From assembly GCA_963703385.1 (NCBI GenBank), contig OY969816.1, positions 248,001 to 312,000 of the forward strand: DNA of 64,000 nucleotides. Reading direction: 5' to 3'. Source of the stretch: Rhodoblastus sp963703385 (GTDB taxonomy: Bacteria; Pseudomonadota; Alphaproteobacteria; Rhizobiales; Beijerinckiaceae). The position numbers were made by a program, and so were the translations under genes. Below, piece by piece: positions 36,764 through 45,851 of the stretch. The notes below the pieces were generated by a model. It was not told where the DNA came from and did not search any database. It saw only the letters and a list, made by a program, of their open reading frames with translations. How positions within the stretch are numbered: position 1 is the first letter of the stretch; the number at the start of each line of letters is the position of its first letter.

Positions 36764-37963
36764 TCACAGGCCAAAATGCGGCGCGGCGGCCTGGCTCGCG
36801 CGCTGCTCTCCGATGATGACTTCGTCGCCTTTCTTCAAGTCGCCGGAGATCAATTCGGAATTGGCGTCGTCATCAAGACCGAGTTTGACGTCAACCGCTT
36901 TCGGCCGTCCGTCGCGCAACACCCAGACCTGTCGCTGCTGCGACCCGCCGGCGCGCGCCGTCTCGCCGCCGGGCGCGAAGCGCAAGGCTCGGTCGGGAAC
37001 GCGCAATACATTGTCGCGGCGCGCCGTCTCGATCAGGACCGTCGCGGTCATGCCGGGCTTCAGCAGCATATCCTCGTTGTGGCAGCCGACAATGACGTCA
37101 TAGGTGACGACATTCTGCACGGTCTGCGGCGCCTGCCGTATCTGTATGACCTTGCCTTCGAATGGATGGTTGGAAAAGCTTTCGACGGTAAAGCTGGCGC
37201 GCTGATCCGCGGCGACCGCGCCGATGTCGCTTTCGGTGACATTGGTGTCCACTTCCATGTCGGCGAGATCGGTGGCGATCAGGAAAAGCGTCGGCGTCTG
37301 CAAGGTCGCGGCTTCGGTCTGGCCGATGGTGACGTTGCGCGACACGACGACTCCATCGACCGGCGAAATGATTTGCGTGTAATCAAGGTTGGTCTGGGCG
37401 CTGTCGACTAGGCCCTGGTCGAATTTCACCGTCCCTTCGAGCTGATGGACAGTCGCCTGCTGGTCCTCGAAAGTCTGTTTGGCCAGCGAGTTCTGGCCGA
37501 CCAGGGTCCGGTAGCGTTCGAGATCGACGCGCGCGCCTTCGAGTTGCGCCCGGTCGCGCGCGAGCTGTCCTTGCGCCTGCTCCAGCGCGGCCTTGTAGGG
37601 GCGCTGGTCGATCAAGGCGCAAAGCTGGCCCTTGCGGACCATTGTGTTGAAATCGCAATAGAGATTCTGGACGACGCCCGAGACATAGACGCCGACGATG
37701 ATGGTCAGATAGGGATTGACCGTGCCGCTGGCCGAAATGGCGCGAACGATGGATCCGCGCGTCACTGGCGCGGTCATATAGCGAGGAGCCTGCTCGCGCT
37801 GCGCCCAACGATAAACGGCAAACAAGCCGGCAAGCAGGAGCAACAGAGCCGCGCCGGCCGCCCAGCCCCGGAAACGGCGCCGTTTGGCGGCTGGGGCCGT
37901 CACTGCGCCGGCGTCGTTTTCCGCGCCGATCCGCTGATTTTTATGCGCCGCCGTTTGCGTCAT
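36764..37963 (-). CDS. macA: MacA-like periplasmic adaptor protein
   Basis: 399 residues. N-terminal membrane helix (GWAAGAALLLLLAGLFAVYRW), lipoyl/barrel half TRGSIVRAISASGTVNPYLT with VVQNLYCDFNTMVRKGQLCA, a helical hairpin at about residues 120-190, and IISPVDGVVVSRNVTIGQ closing the lipoyl domain. The C-terminal domain ends in KKGDEVIIGEQR. Upstream of macB in the same direction. Family is clear; the acceptor TolC is not local. Confidence 0.9.
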   Translation of the reverse strand: MTQTAAHKNQRIGAENDAGAVTAPAAKRRRFRGWAAGAALLLLLAGLFAVYRWAQREQAPRYMTAPVTRGSIVRAISASGTVNPYLTIIVGVYVSGVVQNLYCDFNTMVRKGQLCALIDQRPYKAALEQAQGQLARDRAQLEGARVDLERYRTLVGQNSLAKQTFEDQQATVHQLEGTVKFDQGLVDSAQTNLDYTQIISPVDGVVVSRNVTIGQTEAATLQTPTLFLIATDLADMEVDTNVTESDIGAVAADQRASFTVESFSNHPFEGKVIQIRQAPQTVQNVVTYDVIVGCHNEDMLLKPGMTATVLIETARRDNVLRVPDRALRFAPGGETARAGGSQQRQVWVLRDGRPKAVDVKLGLDDDANSELISGDLKKGDEVIIGEQRASQAAAPHFGL

Positions 37964-38024
37964 CTTTCATCGCCACGTTTTTGCTCGCCTGTTGGCGCCG
38001 GTCTGCCCCGCTTCGGCACAGGCG

Positions 38025-38585
38025 TCAGCCGACCCATCGAATCTCGGGCGCCGCGCGCGGGACGGGCGCCGGAGGGCTTTTCGGATGGCCGAGGATGATG
38101 GGCGCTACGGCGACCCATTCCGCGGGCAGTCCGAGCACCATCTTTCCCTCCGGCGTGTTCAGATAGCTTTGCGCGAAGCCGATCCAGCAGGAGCCTAGTC
38201 CCGCCGCATAGGCGGCGAGCATCAGGTTTTCCGCGGCGAGGGCGCAATCCTCGACCACCCATTCGCCCCGGGAGACCGCCGAAATCACGATCAGGAGCGG
38301 CGCGTGATAGAAGACATGAAAATCGGGATTGCTCAGCCTGGAGCGGAAATGGTCGGCGCGCTCGTCGTCGCCAAGGGTCGCGAGCATATGCGCCTTGGCG
38401 CCCGCGGAAACGCGATCAAGCGCCTGCCGGTCGCGGACGACCGTGAACGCCCATGGCTGCTCGTTTACCGCGCTCGGCGCTTTGGTGGCGGATTCGATCA
38501 GAGCGCGGATCACGCCGGCGTCGACAGGCTCGCCCGTATATTCGCGCACCGAACGGCGGCCGGAAATGGCTGTGCCGACATCCAT
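38025..38585 (-). CDS. Nitroreductase-family flavoprotein
   Basis: 186 residues from ATG 38585 (AGGAAGG upstream); the longer reading to 38645 is less likely. Nitroreductase pattern: SGRRSVREYTGEPVDAGVIR (FMN-phosphate-binding RRSVR), APSAVNEQPWAFTVVRD, and GLGSCWIGFAQSYL near the end. Short form, probably a dimer binding FMN and using NAD(P)H. Substrate unknown. It is transcribed in the same direction as macA but about 60 bp upstream, so it may be the first gene of that operon. Confidence 0.85.
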   Translation of the reverse strand: MDVGTAISGRRSVREYTGEPVDAGVIRALIESATKAPSAVNEQPWAFTVVRDRQALDRVSAGAKAHMLATLGDDERADHFRSRLSNPDFHVFYHAPLLIVISAVSRGEWVVEDCALAAENLMLAAYAAGLGSCWIGFAQSYLNTPEGKMVLGLPAEWVAVAPIILGHPKSPPAPVPRAAPEIRWVG

Positions 38586-38823
38586 CGCGCTTTTCCTTCC
38601 TCGCGACGCCATTCGCTTCATAAGCCCCAACAGGACGCCCAGCATTGACAGACGTCAAGACAAGAGATTGCAAGCGTTTCGAGGCCGCTTTTTTCTTTGC
38701 CCCGGCCGTCGCGCGCGTCAGCCATTGACGGCGATCAAGGCTCGTCCGGGCGAAGCGAATAATATGATTGACCAAGATCGTTTTTCGCCGCATGCGTCGA
38801 TCAAACAGGCGGAGGGAAACAAA

Positions 38824-39363
38824 ATGACCGGCAAGGGGGAAGACTGCCTCACCGAACGCCATTTGTCGCTCTTTGGCGCCATCATCCGCTGGTTCGCTCG
38901 TTACGAACAGCTCATCCTGCGGCTGACGGCGGCGGTGGCCGGATCTGACGCCTCCGCCACGATGATTCTCACGCGCAAGCTCGACTTCAACGACAAAAAG
39001 TTGGCGCTGCTCGACCTCTTGCGGCATCGCGCGACACCGCTGGACCAATATGACCGGATTTCCAATTTCCTGACCATTCCGGGAACTTTCCTGCGATTGA
39101 GGCACGACATTGCGCATTCGCCATGGACTTCGGCGCCCACCCCTTATTCGGTCCAGCCTGTATGGATTTTCCATCGCCAACCGGGAGTGAAGCCGCTGCA
39201 CGGCGATCCGGATAATATCAAGGCGCGCTATGTCGAAGGCAACGAGGATAAGCTCGATTATTCGCTCGACGAGCTCGAAGGAATCACGGAAACTTTAGCC
39301 GCCAATTATGCGAATTTTTCCGCTTATGTGGACGAAACCTTCCCATCCGCTGGAAAAAACTAA
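38824..39363 (+). CDS. Hypothetical protein with HEPN-like RxxxxH motif
   Basis: 179 residues. Start ATG 38824 has GGAGGGAAACAAA directly upstream; ATG 38764 is an alternative. Mostly helical: LSLFGAIIRWFARYEQLILR at the N-terminus, then FLRLRHDIAHSPWTS, containing RHDIAH (R-x4-H), the motif used by HEPN-superfamily RNases. No nucleotidyltransferase antitoxin is adjacent. It could be an RNase-type defence or regulatory protein, or just a fold relative. Downstream 39364-39666 contains no gene. Confidence 0.5.
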   Translation: MTGKGEDCLTERHLSLFGAIIRWFARYEQLILRLTAAVAGSDASATMILTRKLDFNDKKLALLDLLRHRATPLDQYDRISNFLTIPGTFLRLRHDIAHSPWTSAPTPYSVQPVWIFHRQPGVKPLHGDPDNIKARYVEGNEDKLDYSLDELEGITETLAANYANFSAYVDETFPSAGKN

Positions 39364-39666
39364 CTCTTCGCGCCGCTGACGGGCGTCGAAAGCTCGCGCC
39401 GATACACAATTGCCTCGCGGCATAATGTCATAGCGGCGCGCGGAACTGCTCCCCGTCCTTTTTGTCGACGTTGATTGAGATCCGCGACAGCTTGAGAGGC
39501 CTTTGGCCGAGGACGAAGATCGCCTCTTTTCGATCGGCGTCGGATCGATCGTGCGATCCTTCGGTCTGGCCGGTCCGGGTGAAGGCGGCCGCGCCCGGAG
39601 ACGCCGGCGTCGACTGTTCCCTAGAGCCGTCATTCGATGTCGTCCCCGCTCCTTGCTGTTTCAGCC

Positions 39667-40797
39667 TCAGTCCAAGGTCTTCCGGAACCGGAGAACGCTG
39701 AACGTCAACATCCCGACGCCCAGCAAAGTCAGGGCCGCAAGCTCCGGCCACAATACCGAGACGCCGACGCCCTTGAGGAAGACGGCGCGGATGACCACCA
39801 GAAAGTAGCGCAGCGGGTTGAGATAGGTCAGCCATTGCAGCATCGCCGGCATGGCGGCGATCGGGAAGGCGAAACCCGACAAAATGAAAATGGGGTTGAT
39901 CAGGAAGAAATTGAGCGCAAAAGCCTGCTGCTGAGTGCGCGAAAAAGTCGAGAGCAGCAAGCCGAGCCCGAGCGCCGCCACGAGAAAGAGCGAGGCGCCC
40001 AGCAGCATCACGAGCGGATCGCCCACAAAGGGAACGCCGAACCACAGGACGCCGAGGGCGGTGATCAGCGCCACGTCCGCGAGCCCGATGAGAAAGAATG
40101 GCAATGTCTTGCCGAGGATGAATTCGACGGGCGTGATCGGGCTCACCATGATCTGTTCGAGCGTTCCCATTTCGCGCTCGCGCACCACTGCGAAGGAGGT
40201 GAGGTTCACCACCTGGACCAGGGTGAGGGTTCCTATGACCCCTGGAATAAAGAACCAGCGGTCGTCCAGGCCTTCATTGAACCAGGGCCGCTCCAGCGTG
40301 GAAACCGTGACGACAGGAGGGGCCGCGCCGGCGCGCGTCGGCCATGCCTGGCTCATTTGCCCGGCCTGGAACTGCGCCACGATCTGGCTGACGTAGCCCA
40401 GCGCGATCAAAGCCGTGTTGGAATTGGCGCCGTCGACCAGAATCTGAAGCGGAGCGCTCACGCCATTCCCCATATCCTGGGCAAAACCGGAATGAATCAT
40501 GATGGCGAGCGTCGCCTTGCCGGTGTCGATGTCATGCGCGATTTCCGCCTCGCGGTCGGCGACGTCGACAATGTCGAATCGGCCGGTGGCAACGAAATGG
40601 GAGATGAGGCCGCGGCTGGCCTGGCTCTTGTCCAGGTCGAGGATCGCCGTCGACACATGGCTGACGGTGAACGTCGCCGCATAGCCATAGACGATCACCT
40701 GGATCAGAAGCGGCACGATCAGCCGGAACAGCGCCCAGCGATCGCGGCGGAGCTGCAGGAATTCCTTGATCAGCATGACATGCAGCCGTTCGAACAT
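39667..40797 (-). CDS. ABC-2 type permease (YbhR/YhhJ-like), second of the pair
   Basis: 376 residues from ATG 40797. N-terminal LIKEFLQLRRDRWALFRLIV and a first membrane helix, a large periplasmic loop (about residues 50-175) with RPWFNEGLDDRWFFIPGVI, then five helices. The conserved SSAL-like ABC-2 segment reads REREMGTLEQIMVSPITPVEF. C-terminal LNPLRYFLVVIRAVFLKGVG. Last gene of the operon that begins at 44831; it follows the first permease gene with 10 bp between. Confidence 0.9.
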   Translation of the reverse strand: MFERLHVMLIKEFLQLRRDRWALFRLIVPLLIQVIVYGYAATFTVSHVSTAILDLDKSQASRGLISHFVATGRFDIVDVADREAEIAHDIDTGKATLAIMIHSGFAQDMGNGVSAPLQILVDGANSNTALIALGYVSQIVAQFQAGQMSQAWPTRAGAAPPVVTVSTLERPWFNEGLDDRWFFIPGVIGTLTLVQVVNLTSFAVVREREMGTLEQIMVSPITPVEFILGKTLPFFLIGLADVALITALGVLWFGVPFVGDPLVMLLGASLFLVAALGLGLLLSTFSRTQQQAFALNFFLINPIFILSGFAFPIAAMPAMLQWLTYLNPLRYFLVVIRAVFLKGVGVSVLWPELAALTLLGVGMLTFSVLRFRKTLD

Positions 40798-40807
40798 TTG
40801 CCGGCGC

Positions 40808-41945
40808 CTAATCCAGTCGTTTGCGAAAGCCGCGGGCGGCGATCCAGATGATCGCCGCCGCGAAAGCCGCAAGCGCGATGACCTGCGGCAAGAGATCCGA
40901 AAGCGGGCTGCCCTTGAGGAACAAGCCTCGCAAGATCGTGACGTAATACCGGGCATAGACGACGAGGGTGATGGCGCGGATCGGCGCCGGCATCTGGTCG
41001 ATCGGAAAAGTGTAACCGGAGAGCATGGTGGTCGGCAGCATCGTCAGAAGCAGCGCGACCTGACTTCGCGCCAAGCTGGCTGCGAATCCGCACCGACAAG
41101 AGGTAGCCGATGCCAAGCACCACAACAGTGAAGAGACCGGTGGTGAAGGCCAGCGTCACGATGCTGCCGCGGAAAGGCACATCGAACCAGAAGATTGCCG
41201 CAAGAAGACAAAAGGCGGCGTCGAACGCTCCGATCAGGAAATAGGGAATGAGCTTGCCAAGCATCACCTCCAGAGCGGTCACCGGAGTCGAGATGAGCTG
41301 CTCCATCGTGCCGCGCTCCCACTCGCGCGAGATCGTCAGCGAGGTCAGCTGCGCGCCAACCAGCGCCAGAATGACCGCGACCACGCCGGGGATGATGAAA
41401 TCGCGGCTGTCCAGCCCCTCGTTGTACCAGACGCGGGGTTCAAGATCGATCGCGCCGACGGTTGGCGGTTGCGCGCCGTGGGCCTTGGCCCAGCCCGCCT
41501 CGTAATCGGCGGTCGTCTTGGCGATGACGCCCTGGGCGTAGCCGATGGCGATGTTGGTGGTGTTGGTGTCCGTCGCGTCAAACACCGCCTGGACAGACGC
41601 ATTGCCCGTCGTGGTCAGCACGCGGGTGAAATCGACCGGGATGGTCACGACCCCCGCGCATTCGTCGCGGTCGACCGCCTCCCGCGCTTGCCGGTCCGAG
41701 CCGACGAACTTGACCGCGGAGAACCATCCCGAAGCGACGAAGCGATCGACAAGACCGCGGCTGATCTGGCTGTTTTCCTCGTCATGGACGCAAAGCGGCA
41801 CGTGCTTGATATCGAGGCTGACGCCATAGCCGAGCAGCACCATCTGCATCGCCGGCATGGCGAGCGCGACCGCGAGACTGCGCGGATCGCGCCAGATCTG
41901 CAGCAGCTCCTTGTACGCCATCGCGAAGAGCCGGCGAAGATTCAT
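40808..41945 (-). CDS. ABC-2 type permease (YbhS-like), one frameshift
   Basis: About 378 residues if one extra base near 41065 is ignored. N-terminal part: MNLRRLFAMAYKELLQIWRD ... REWERGTMEQLISTPVTALE ... LSVRIRSQLGA. After the frameshift the same fold continues: SQVALLLTMLPTTMLSGYTF, FPIDQMPAPIRAITLVVYAR, ending FRKRLD. Homologous to the second permease of the operon, and likely its heterodimer partner. Observed GACTTC (41062-41067) would read GACTC if repaired. The start codon overlaps the ATPase stop (ATGA, 41942-41945). Confidence 0.85.
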
Positions 41946-42892
41946 GCCCGCGCCTCCCCATGGCCTCGTCGCGAGACGAGCTGGACGAACACGTCCTCCA
42001 GGCTCGGCGCGATGCGACGGGGCCGCTCGCCCGTCAGATCATGTTCGGCCAGCACGCCCTCCAGCGTCGAGGCGACTCCGGCGTCGCGGACCAGGACATG
42101 CAGCTTGTCGCCGAAAATGGCGGCTTCGAGAACCCCCGGCGCCTTTTTCAACGCCTCCAGGGCGGCGCCAAGCGGCGCGCAGGCGAGTTCGTAAAGTTCT
42201 CCGCCGAGATTCCTTTGGCGCAATTCGCTCGGCGCGCCGATCGCCGCCAGCCGGCCGGCGTTGATCAATGCGATGCGGTTGCAATATTCCGCCTCGTCCA
42301 TGTAATGGGTGGAGACAAGAATTGTGACGCCGTCGCCCGCGAGTTTGTGGATCAGATCCCAGAAGCGGCGCCGCGCCTCGGGCTCGACCCCCGAGGTGGG
42401 CTCGTCGAGAAACAGCACCGGCGGCCGGTGGAGGATCGCGCAGCCGAGCGCCAGTCTCTGCTTCCAGCCGCCGGCGAGCGTGCGCACCAGCGTGTCTTCC
42501 CGGCCTTCCAGACCCGCCATCGCGATCGCGAACCGCGTCCGCTCCTCGATTTCATGGCGCGGCACGCGGTAAATTCCGCCGAAAAAGCGCAAATTTTCGC
42601 GGCAGGTGAGATCGCCGTAGAGAGAGAATTTTTGCGACATATAGCCGATATGCGCGCGCACCGCCTCCGGCTCCCGGGCAACGTCGAAGCCGGCGACGAT
42701 GGCGCGCCCCGCGGTCGGGCGCAGCAAGCCGCACAGCATGCGGATGGCCGTCGATTTACCCGCGCCGTTGGGGCCGATGAAGCCGACGACCTGGCTCCTG
42801 GCTATGCTGAGATCGAGTCCGTCCACGGCGGTGAACGCGCCGAACCGCTTGGTCAGCCTCTCCGCCACGATGACCGCCGCCGCTTCGCTCAT
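41942..42892 (-). CDS. ABC transporter ATPase (YbhF C-half-like)
   Basis: 316 residues. Walker A GPNGAGKST, Walker B VLFLDEPTSG, switch His VSTHYMDEAE. The signature motif is LAGGWKQRLALG rather than LSGG, and the D-loop reads SGVEP. Departures from consensus are common in the second ATPase of YbhF-type exporters, so the two ATPases of this operon probably form an asymmetric pair. Overlaps both neighbours by 4 bp. Confidence 0.9.
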   Translation of the reverse strand: MSEAAAVIVAERLTKRFGAFTAVDGLDLSIARSQVVGFIGPNGAGKSTAIRMLCGLLRPTAGRAIVAGFDVAREPEAVRAHIGYMSQKFSLYGDLTCRENLRFFGGIYRVPRHEIEERTRFAIAMAGLEGREDTLVRTLAGGWKQRLALGCAILHRPPVLFLDEPTSGVEPEARRRFWDLIHKLAGDGVTILVSTHYMDEAEYCNRIALINAGRLAAIGAPSELRQRNLGGELYELACAPLGAALEALKKAPGVLEAAIFGDKLHVLVRDAGVASTLEGVLAEHDLTGERPRRIAPSLEDVFVQLVSRRGHGEARA

Positions 42893-43833
42893 GCCGCGTC
42901 CCCCGGTCCTAGGAGGGCGACGAAAACATCCTCAATCCCCGGCTCGATCCGGGCGATCTCGACATGGGCGATTCCCCGTTGCGCCAGAAGCGCGTCAAAC
43001 TCAGGCATGCGCCGGTCGGGATCGTCCACACGGACGTGAACGCGATCGCCCATCAGGAGCAGGCCTTCGATTCCCGGCGCGCCGGCCAGCGCTTCGCGCG
43101 CCGCCCTGGGGTCGGTTGCGACGACCGAGACCAAGGCGCCGGGCATCGCCGCCTTGAGCCGCGCCGGCGTGTCGCATCGCCGGATCTCGCCCGCGTGTAC
43201 CAAGGCGAGGCGCGAGCAGCGCTCCGCCTCGTCCATATAGGCGGTGGAGAAGATGATGGTGACGCCCCCTTCGCGCAGCCCATACAGGATCGCCCAGAAA
43301 TCGCGGCGCGACACTGGGTCCACGCCGTTGGTGGGCTCGTCCAGCAGCAGCACGCGCGGCGTATGGATCAAGGCGCAGACGAGGCCAAGCTTTTGTTTCA
43401 TGCCGCCGGAGAGCTGTCCCGCGAGGCGCCGCTGGAACGGCAGGAGCCCCGCCGCCTGAAGCAATTCGGCGCCGCGCGCCCGGCGCTGCTCGCGCGCCAC
43501 CCCGAACAGCTCGCCATAGAAAAAAATGTTCTCCGCCACCGTCAAATCTTCGTAAAGGCCAAAGCGCTGCGGCATGTAACTGAGTTCGGATTTCGCGCGC
43601 TCCGGATCCGCGACCACATCGATCCCTTCGAGACGTATCACGCCGGCGTCCGGCGGCAGGACGCCAGCCAGCATGCGCATGATCGTCGTTTTGCCGGCGC
43701 CGTCCGGGCCGACCAGCCCAAAAATCTCGCCTTTCTCTATCGTCAGGCTGATGCCGCGCACGGCTTCGACAGGTCCGAAACGCCGAACGAGGCCCACCGC
43801 GTCGATTGCGATCCTGTTCGGCTCCGCGCTCAT
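42889..43833 (-). CDS. ABC transporter ATPase (YbhF N-half-like)
   Basis: 314 residues with canonical motifs: GPDGAGKTT, LSGGMKQKLGLVCALIHTPR, VLLLDEPTNGVDP and IFSTAYMDEAERC, where the usual switch His is Ala (STAYMDEAE). C-terminal extension of about 90 residues typical of DrrA/YbhF-like ATPases. Partner of the ATPase encoded at 41942. Start overlaps the HlyD-gene stop and its stop overlaps the next start, so the operon is tightly coupled. Confidence 0.92.
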   Translation of the reverse strand: MSAEPNRIAIDAVGLVRRFGPVEAVRGISLTIEKGEIFGLVGPDGAGKTTIMRMLAGVLPPDAGVIRLEGIDVVADPERAKSELSYMPQRFGLYEDLTVAENIFFYGELFGVAREQRRARGAELLQAAGLLPFQRRLAGQLSGGMKQKLGLVCALIHTPRVLLLDEPTNGVDPVSRRDFWAILYGLREGGVTIIFSTAYMDEAERCSRLALVHAGEIRRCDTPARLKAAMPGALVSVVATDPRAAREALAGAPGIEGLLLMGDRVHVRVDDPDRRMPEFDALLAQRGIAHVEIARIEPGIEDVFVALLGPGDAA

Positions 43834-44831
43834 TTTCCGGGCGGCGACAAGGGGATGACGGCGTCGGCCGGCATGCCCGGCAGCAATTCGTGGGTCGGGT
43901 TTTCGATGTCGATGCGGATGCGATAGACGAGGGTCACCCGCTCCGCATGGGTTTCAACTGTCTTGGGCGTGAACTCCGCTTGCGGCGAGATGAAGGTGAT
44001 CCGGCCGTGATAGACCTTGCCGGGATAGGAGTCGGTGCTCACGGTGACGGGCTCGTTGAGCCGGACCCTGCCGATATAAGGCTCGTTGACGTAGGCGCGC
44101 AGCCAAGGATGGTCGAGATCGTCCAGCGTGAAGATCGCCACCCCCGACCCGGCCAGTTCGCCAAGCTCCGCCTCCCGCACCGAGATCACGCCGGCGAAGG
44201 GCGCCCGCAGCTCTGTGTACGACAATGTCACTTCATCGAGCTTGATCTTCGCAGCAGCTGCCGTCTCATTCGCCTTGGCGAGTTCGATGTTTCTTTGTGT
44301 GACCCGAACCAGGGCCTGGTCGCGGGCCAAGGTCGCCTCGGACTGTTGCGCTGCGGTATAGGCCAGGTCGCGGGCTTGTTGCGTGCCGGCTTTCGTCTTC
44401 AACAATGTTTCCGCCCGAGTGTAGTCGAGCTGTTTCTCGGCGAGGTCGAATTGGTCGCTGGCGACCGTGTGCTGCGCCGCGACATGCGTGCTCTCGTTTG
44501 CGGTCAGTTGCGCCGAAGCGACGACCAGGGCGGCCTGGTCCATTTCCAGCTGCTGCCGGTAAAGACGATCGTCGACGCGCGCGAGCAGGGCGCCGCAGGC
44601 GACATTGGCGCCCTCGTCGAACGGCAGATAGACGATCGGCGCCTGCACCTGGGTGAAGCTCAGCACGCTCTCATGCGCTTCGATATTGCCCGAGACAATG
44701 ACCTGATCCGCCGCAGTCGCCGGCCCAAACAGCGTCCGTCGCAGGGAGGGCGAGCGCCAGAGCGCATAGCCGCCGCCGGCTACGGCAAGAATCGCCAGGG
44801 CTAAAGCAATGGATGCGCGGCGCGGCGTCAC
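43830..44831 (-). CDS. HlyD-family adaptor (YbhG-like), first gene of the exporter operon
   Basis: 333 residues. Start is GTG at 44831 with AGGAAAG about ten bases upstream. One N-terminal membrane segment (SIALALAILAVAGGGYALW), then VSGNIEAHESVLSFTQVQAP, FDEGANVACGALLARVDDRL, a long helical hairpin (about residues 95-195), LRAPFAGVISVREAELGELA, and a C-terminal barrel with PEAEFTPKTVET-like sequence (PQAEFTPKTVET). Matches the YbhG/EmrA-like adaptors that precede YbhF/S/R exporters. The operon order adaptor-ATPase-ATPase-permease-permease is conserved for these drug/cation exporters. Confidence 0.9.
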   Translation of the reverse strand: MTPRRASIALALAILAVAGGGYALWRSPSLRRTLFGPATAADQVIVSGNIEAHESVLSFTQVQAPIVYLPFDEGANVACGALLARVDDRLYRQQLEMDQAALVVASAQLTANESTHVAAQHTVASDQFDLAEKQLDYTRAETLLKTKAGTQQARDLAYTAAQQSEATLARDQALVRVTQRNIELAKANETAAAAKIKLDEVTLSYTELRAPFAGVISVREAELGELAGSGVAIFTLDDLDHPWLRAYVNEPYIGRVRLNEPVTVSTDSYPGKVYHGRITFISPQAEFTPKTVETHAERVTLVYRIRIDIENPTHELLPGMPADAVIPLSPPGK

Positions 44832-45274
44832 AATTATGGGTCTTTCCTGGTTCCTGCGTCAAGTCGGCCGCGCTGAACGCCGCCGCCGAATTGCCGAACC
44901 TGCATCGCGCCGGCCGCCCCGCGAAGTCCCGTCGCCATGGGCGCAAGAACGCGCCGGACGCCGGCCAGATACGTGATATCGCCCGCACAGCATCCGCGCC
45001 AGCGCCTTTGGCGTTCCCATTGCGAGACCGGCCAACCAAACCACTTTGCCGCGCAATGTGAACGAGTGGCTCCGAACGGCGCAATGAGATGTCTCAAACG
45101 AAGTTAATCATCGCCGGCCGGCCGTTGAACCACCGCATCGCCAATCGCCGCCGCTCCTTGAGGTCGCTGACATCGCCTGAAAGTCAGGATGCAATCGGTT
45201 GATCGCGAGTCCCGGCGCGCGTTCGCGCGCAGGACGCCGATTGGGAAAGCACGCCGATTGGGAAAGCACGCCGA
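44832..45274. other. Intergenic region with a 17-bp tandem duplication
   Basis: Between the exporter operon and the universal stress protein gene; both lie on the minus strand. No convincing gene. GATTGGGAAAGCACGCC is directly repeated twice around 45239-45272, next to the end of the stress-protein gene. The exporter promoter should be near 44835-44950. Confidence 0.4.
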
Positions 45275-45730
45275 TCAAGGGACGACGGCGACCGGAAGGA
45301 GCGCCAGACTGACAAGCTTCTGTGACACGCTGCCAAGCAGCAGCCCAGCGATGCGGCTTTTGCCGCGCTTCCCGACGACGATCAGATCAGCCTCCTTTTC
45401 CCGCGCCACGTCGAGGACCGTCTCAACCACGTCGCCCACGCGCAATTCCAGAATGACCGCGCCGGCGCCGGCGGCGCGGGCGCGCTTCTGCGCCTTGGTC
45501 AAAATCTCCGCCGACAGTTCGGTGAGCAATTCTTCGAGCCAGAGGTGCTGCGCCGCGTCCATGCGGCTCATGGCGTCGCCCGGGAGGCCGTCGCCGCCTT
45601 CGGCATTGACGATGAGAAGCGCCGCGCCAAAATTCCTGGCGAGATTTGCGGCGTAATCGATCGCCCGATCGGCGCCCTCCGATCCGTCCGTCGCCACAAG
45701 GATCAGCTTCATCCCACGCTCCTCCGCCAT
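45275..45730 (-). CDS. Universal stress protein (UspA family)
   Basis: 151 residues, one Usp domain. N-terminal KLILVATDGSEGADRAIDYA with the nucleotide-contact Asp, and C-terminal VVGKRGKSRIAGLLLGSVSQ, the G-x2-G-x(n)-G-S ATP-binding motif. ATP-binding type by these motifs. It opens a region rich in stress and energy genes (H+-ATPase, PEP synthase, FtsH, Hsp20). A REP-like repeat lies just upstream, between it and the ATPase gene. Confidence 0.9.
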   Translation of the reverse strand: MAEERGMKLILVATDGSEGADRAIDYAANLARNFGAALLIVNAEGGDGLPGDAMSRMDAAQHLWLEELLTELSAEILTKAQKRARAAGAGAVILELRVGDVVETVLDVAREKEADLIVVGKRGKSRIAGLLLGSVSQKLVSLALLPVAVVP

Positions 45731-45749
45731 TGTCGCGCGCCGGCGCCGT

Positions 45750-45851
45750 TAGAGTATTCCCAAAAAGTTGCAGACTTTTTGGACAGGAATATGCGTTGAC
45801 ACAATGAGCTAGAGCATTCTTCCGATCCGCAAGGAACGGAAAACGCCCTAG
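45750..45851. repeat. REP-like double hairpin, copy 3 (reverse orientation)
   Basis: Reverse-oriented copy of the element at 18661: TAGAGTATTCCCAAAAAGTT, GCAGACTTTTTGGACAGGAA, TATGCGTTGACACAATGAGC, TAGAGCATTC..., ending in CCCTAG at the H+-ATPase stop codon. The first 45 bases pair as a hairpin. Like copy 1, it abuts a stop codon. Confidence 0.75.

Noticed and set aside
41942..42892. LAGGW in place of LSGGQ as a sign of a dead ATPase
   Set aside because: Departures from consensus, including a Trp after the GG, are usual in the second ATPase of YbhF-type exporters, so this is not evidence of loss.
43053..43283. Short frame inside the second ATPase gene as a separate gene
   Set aside because: Out-of-frame shadow; no ribosome site.
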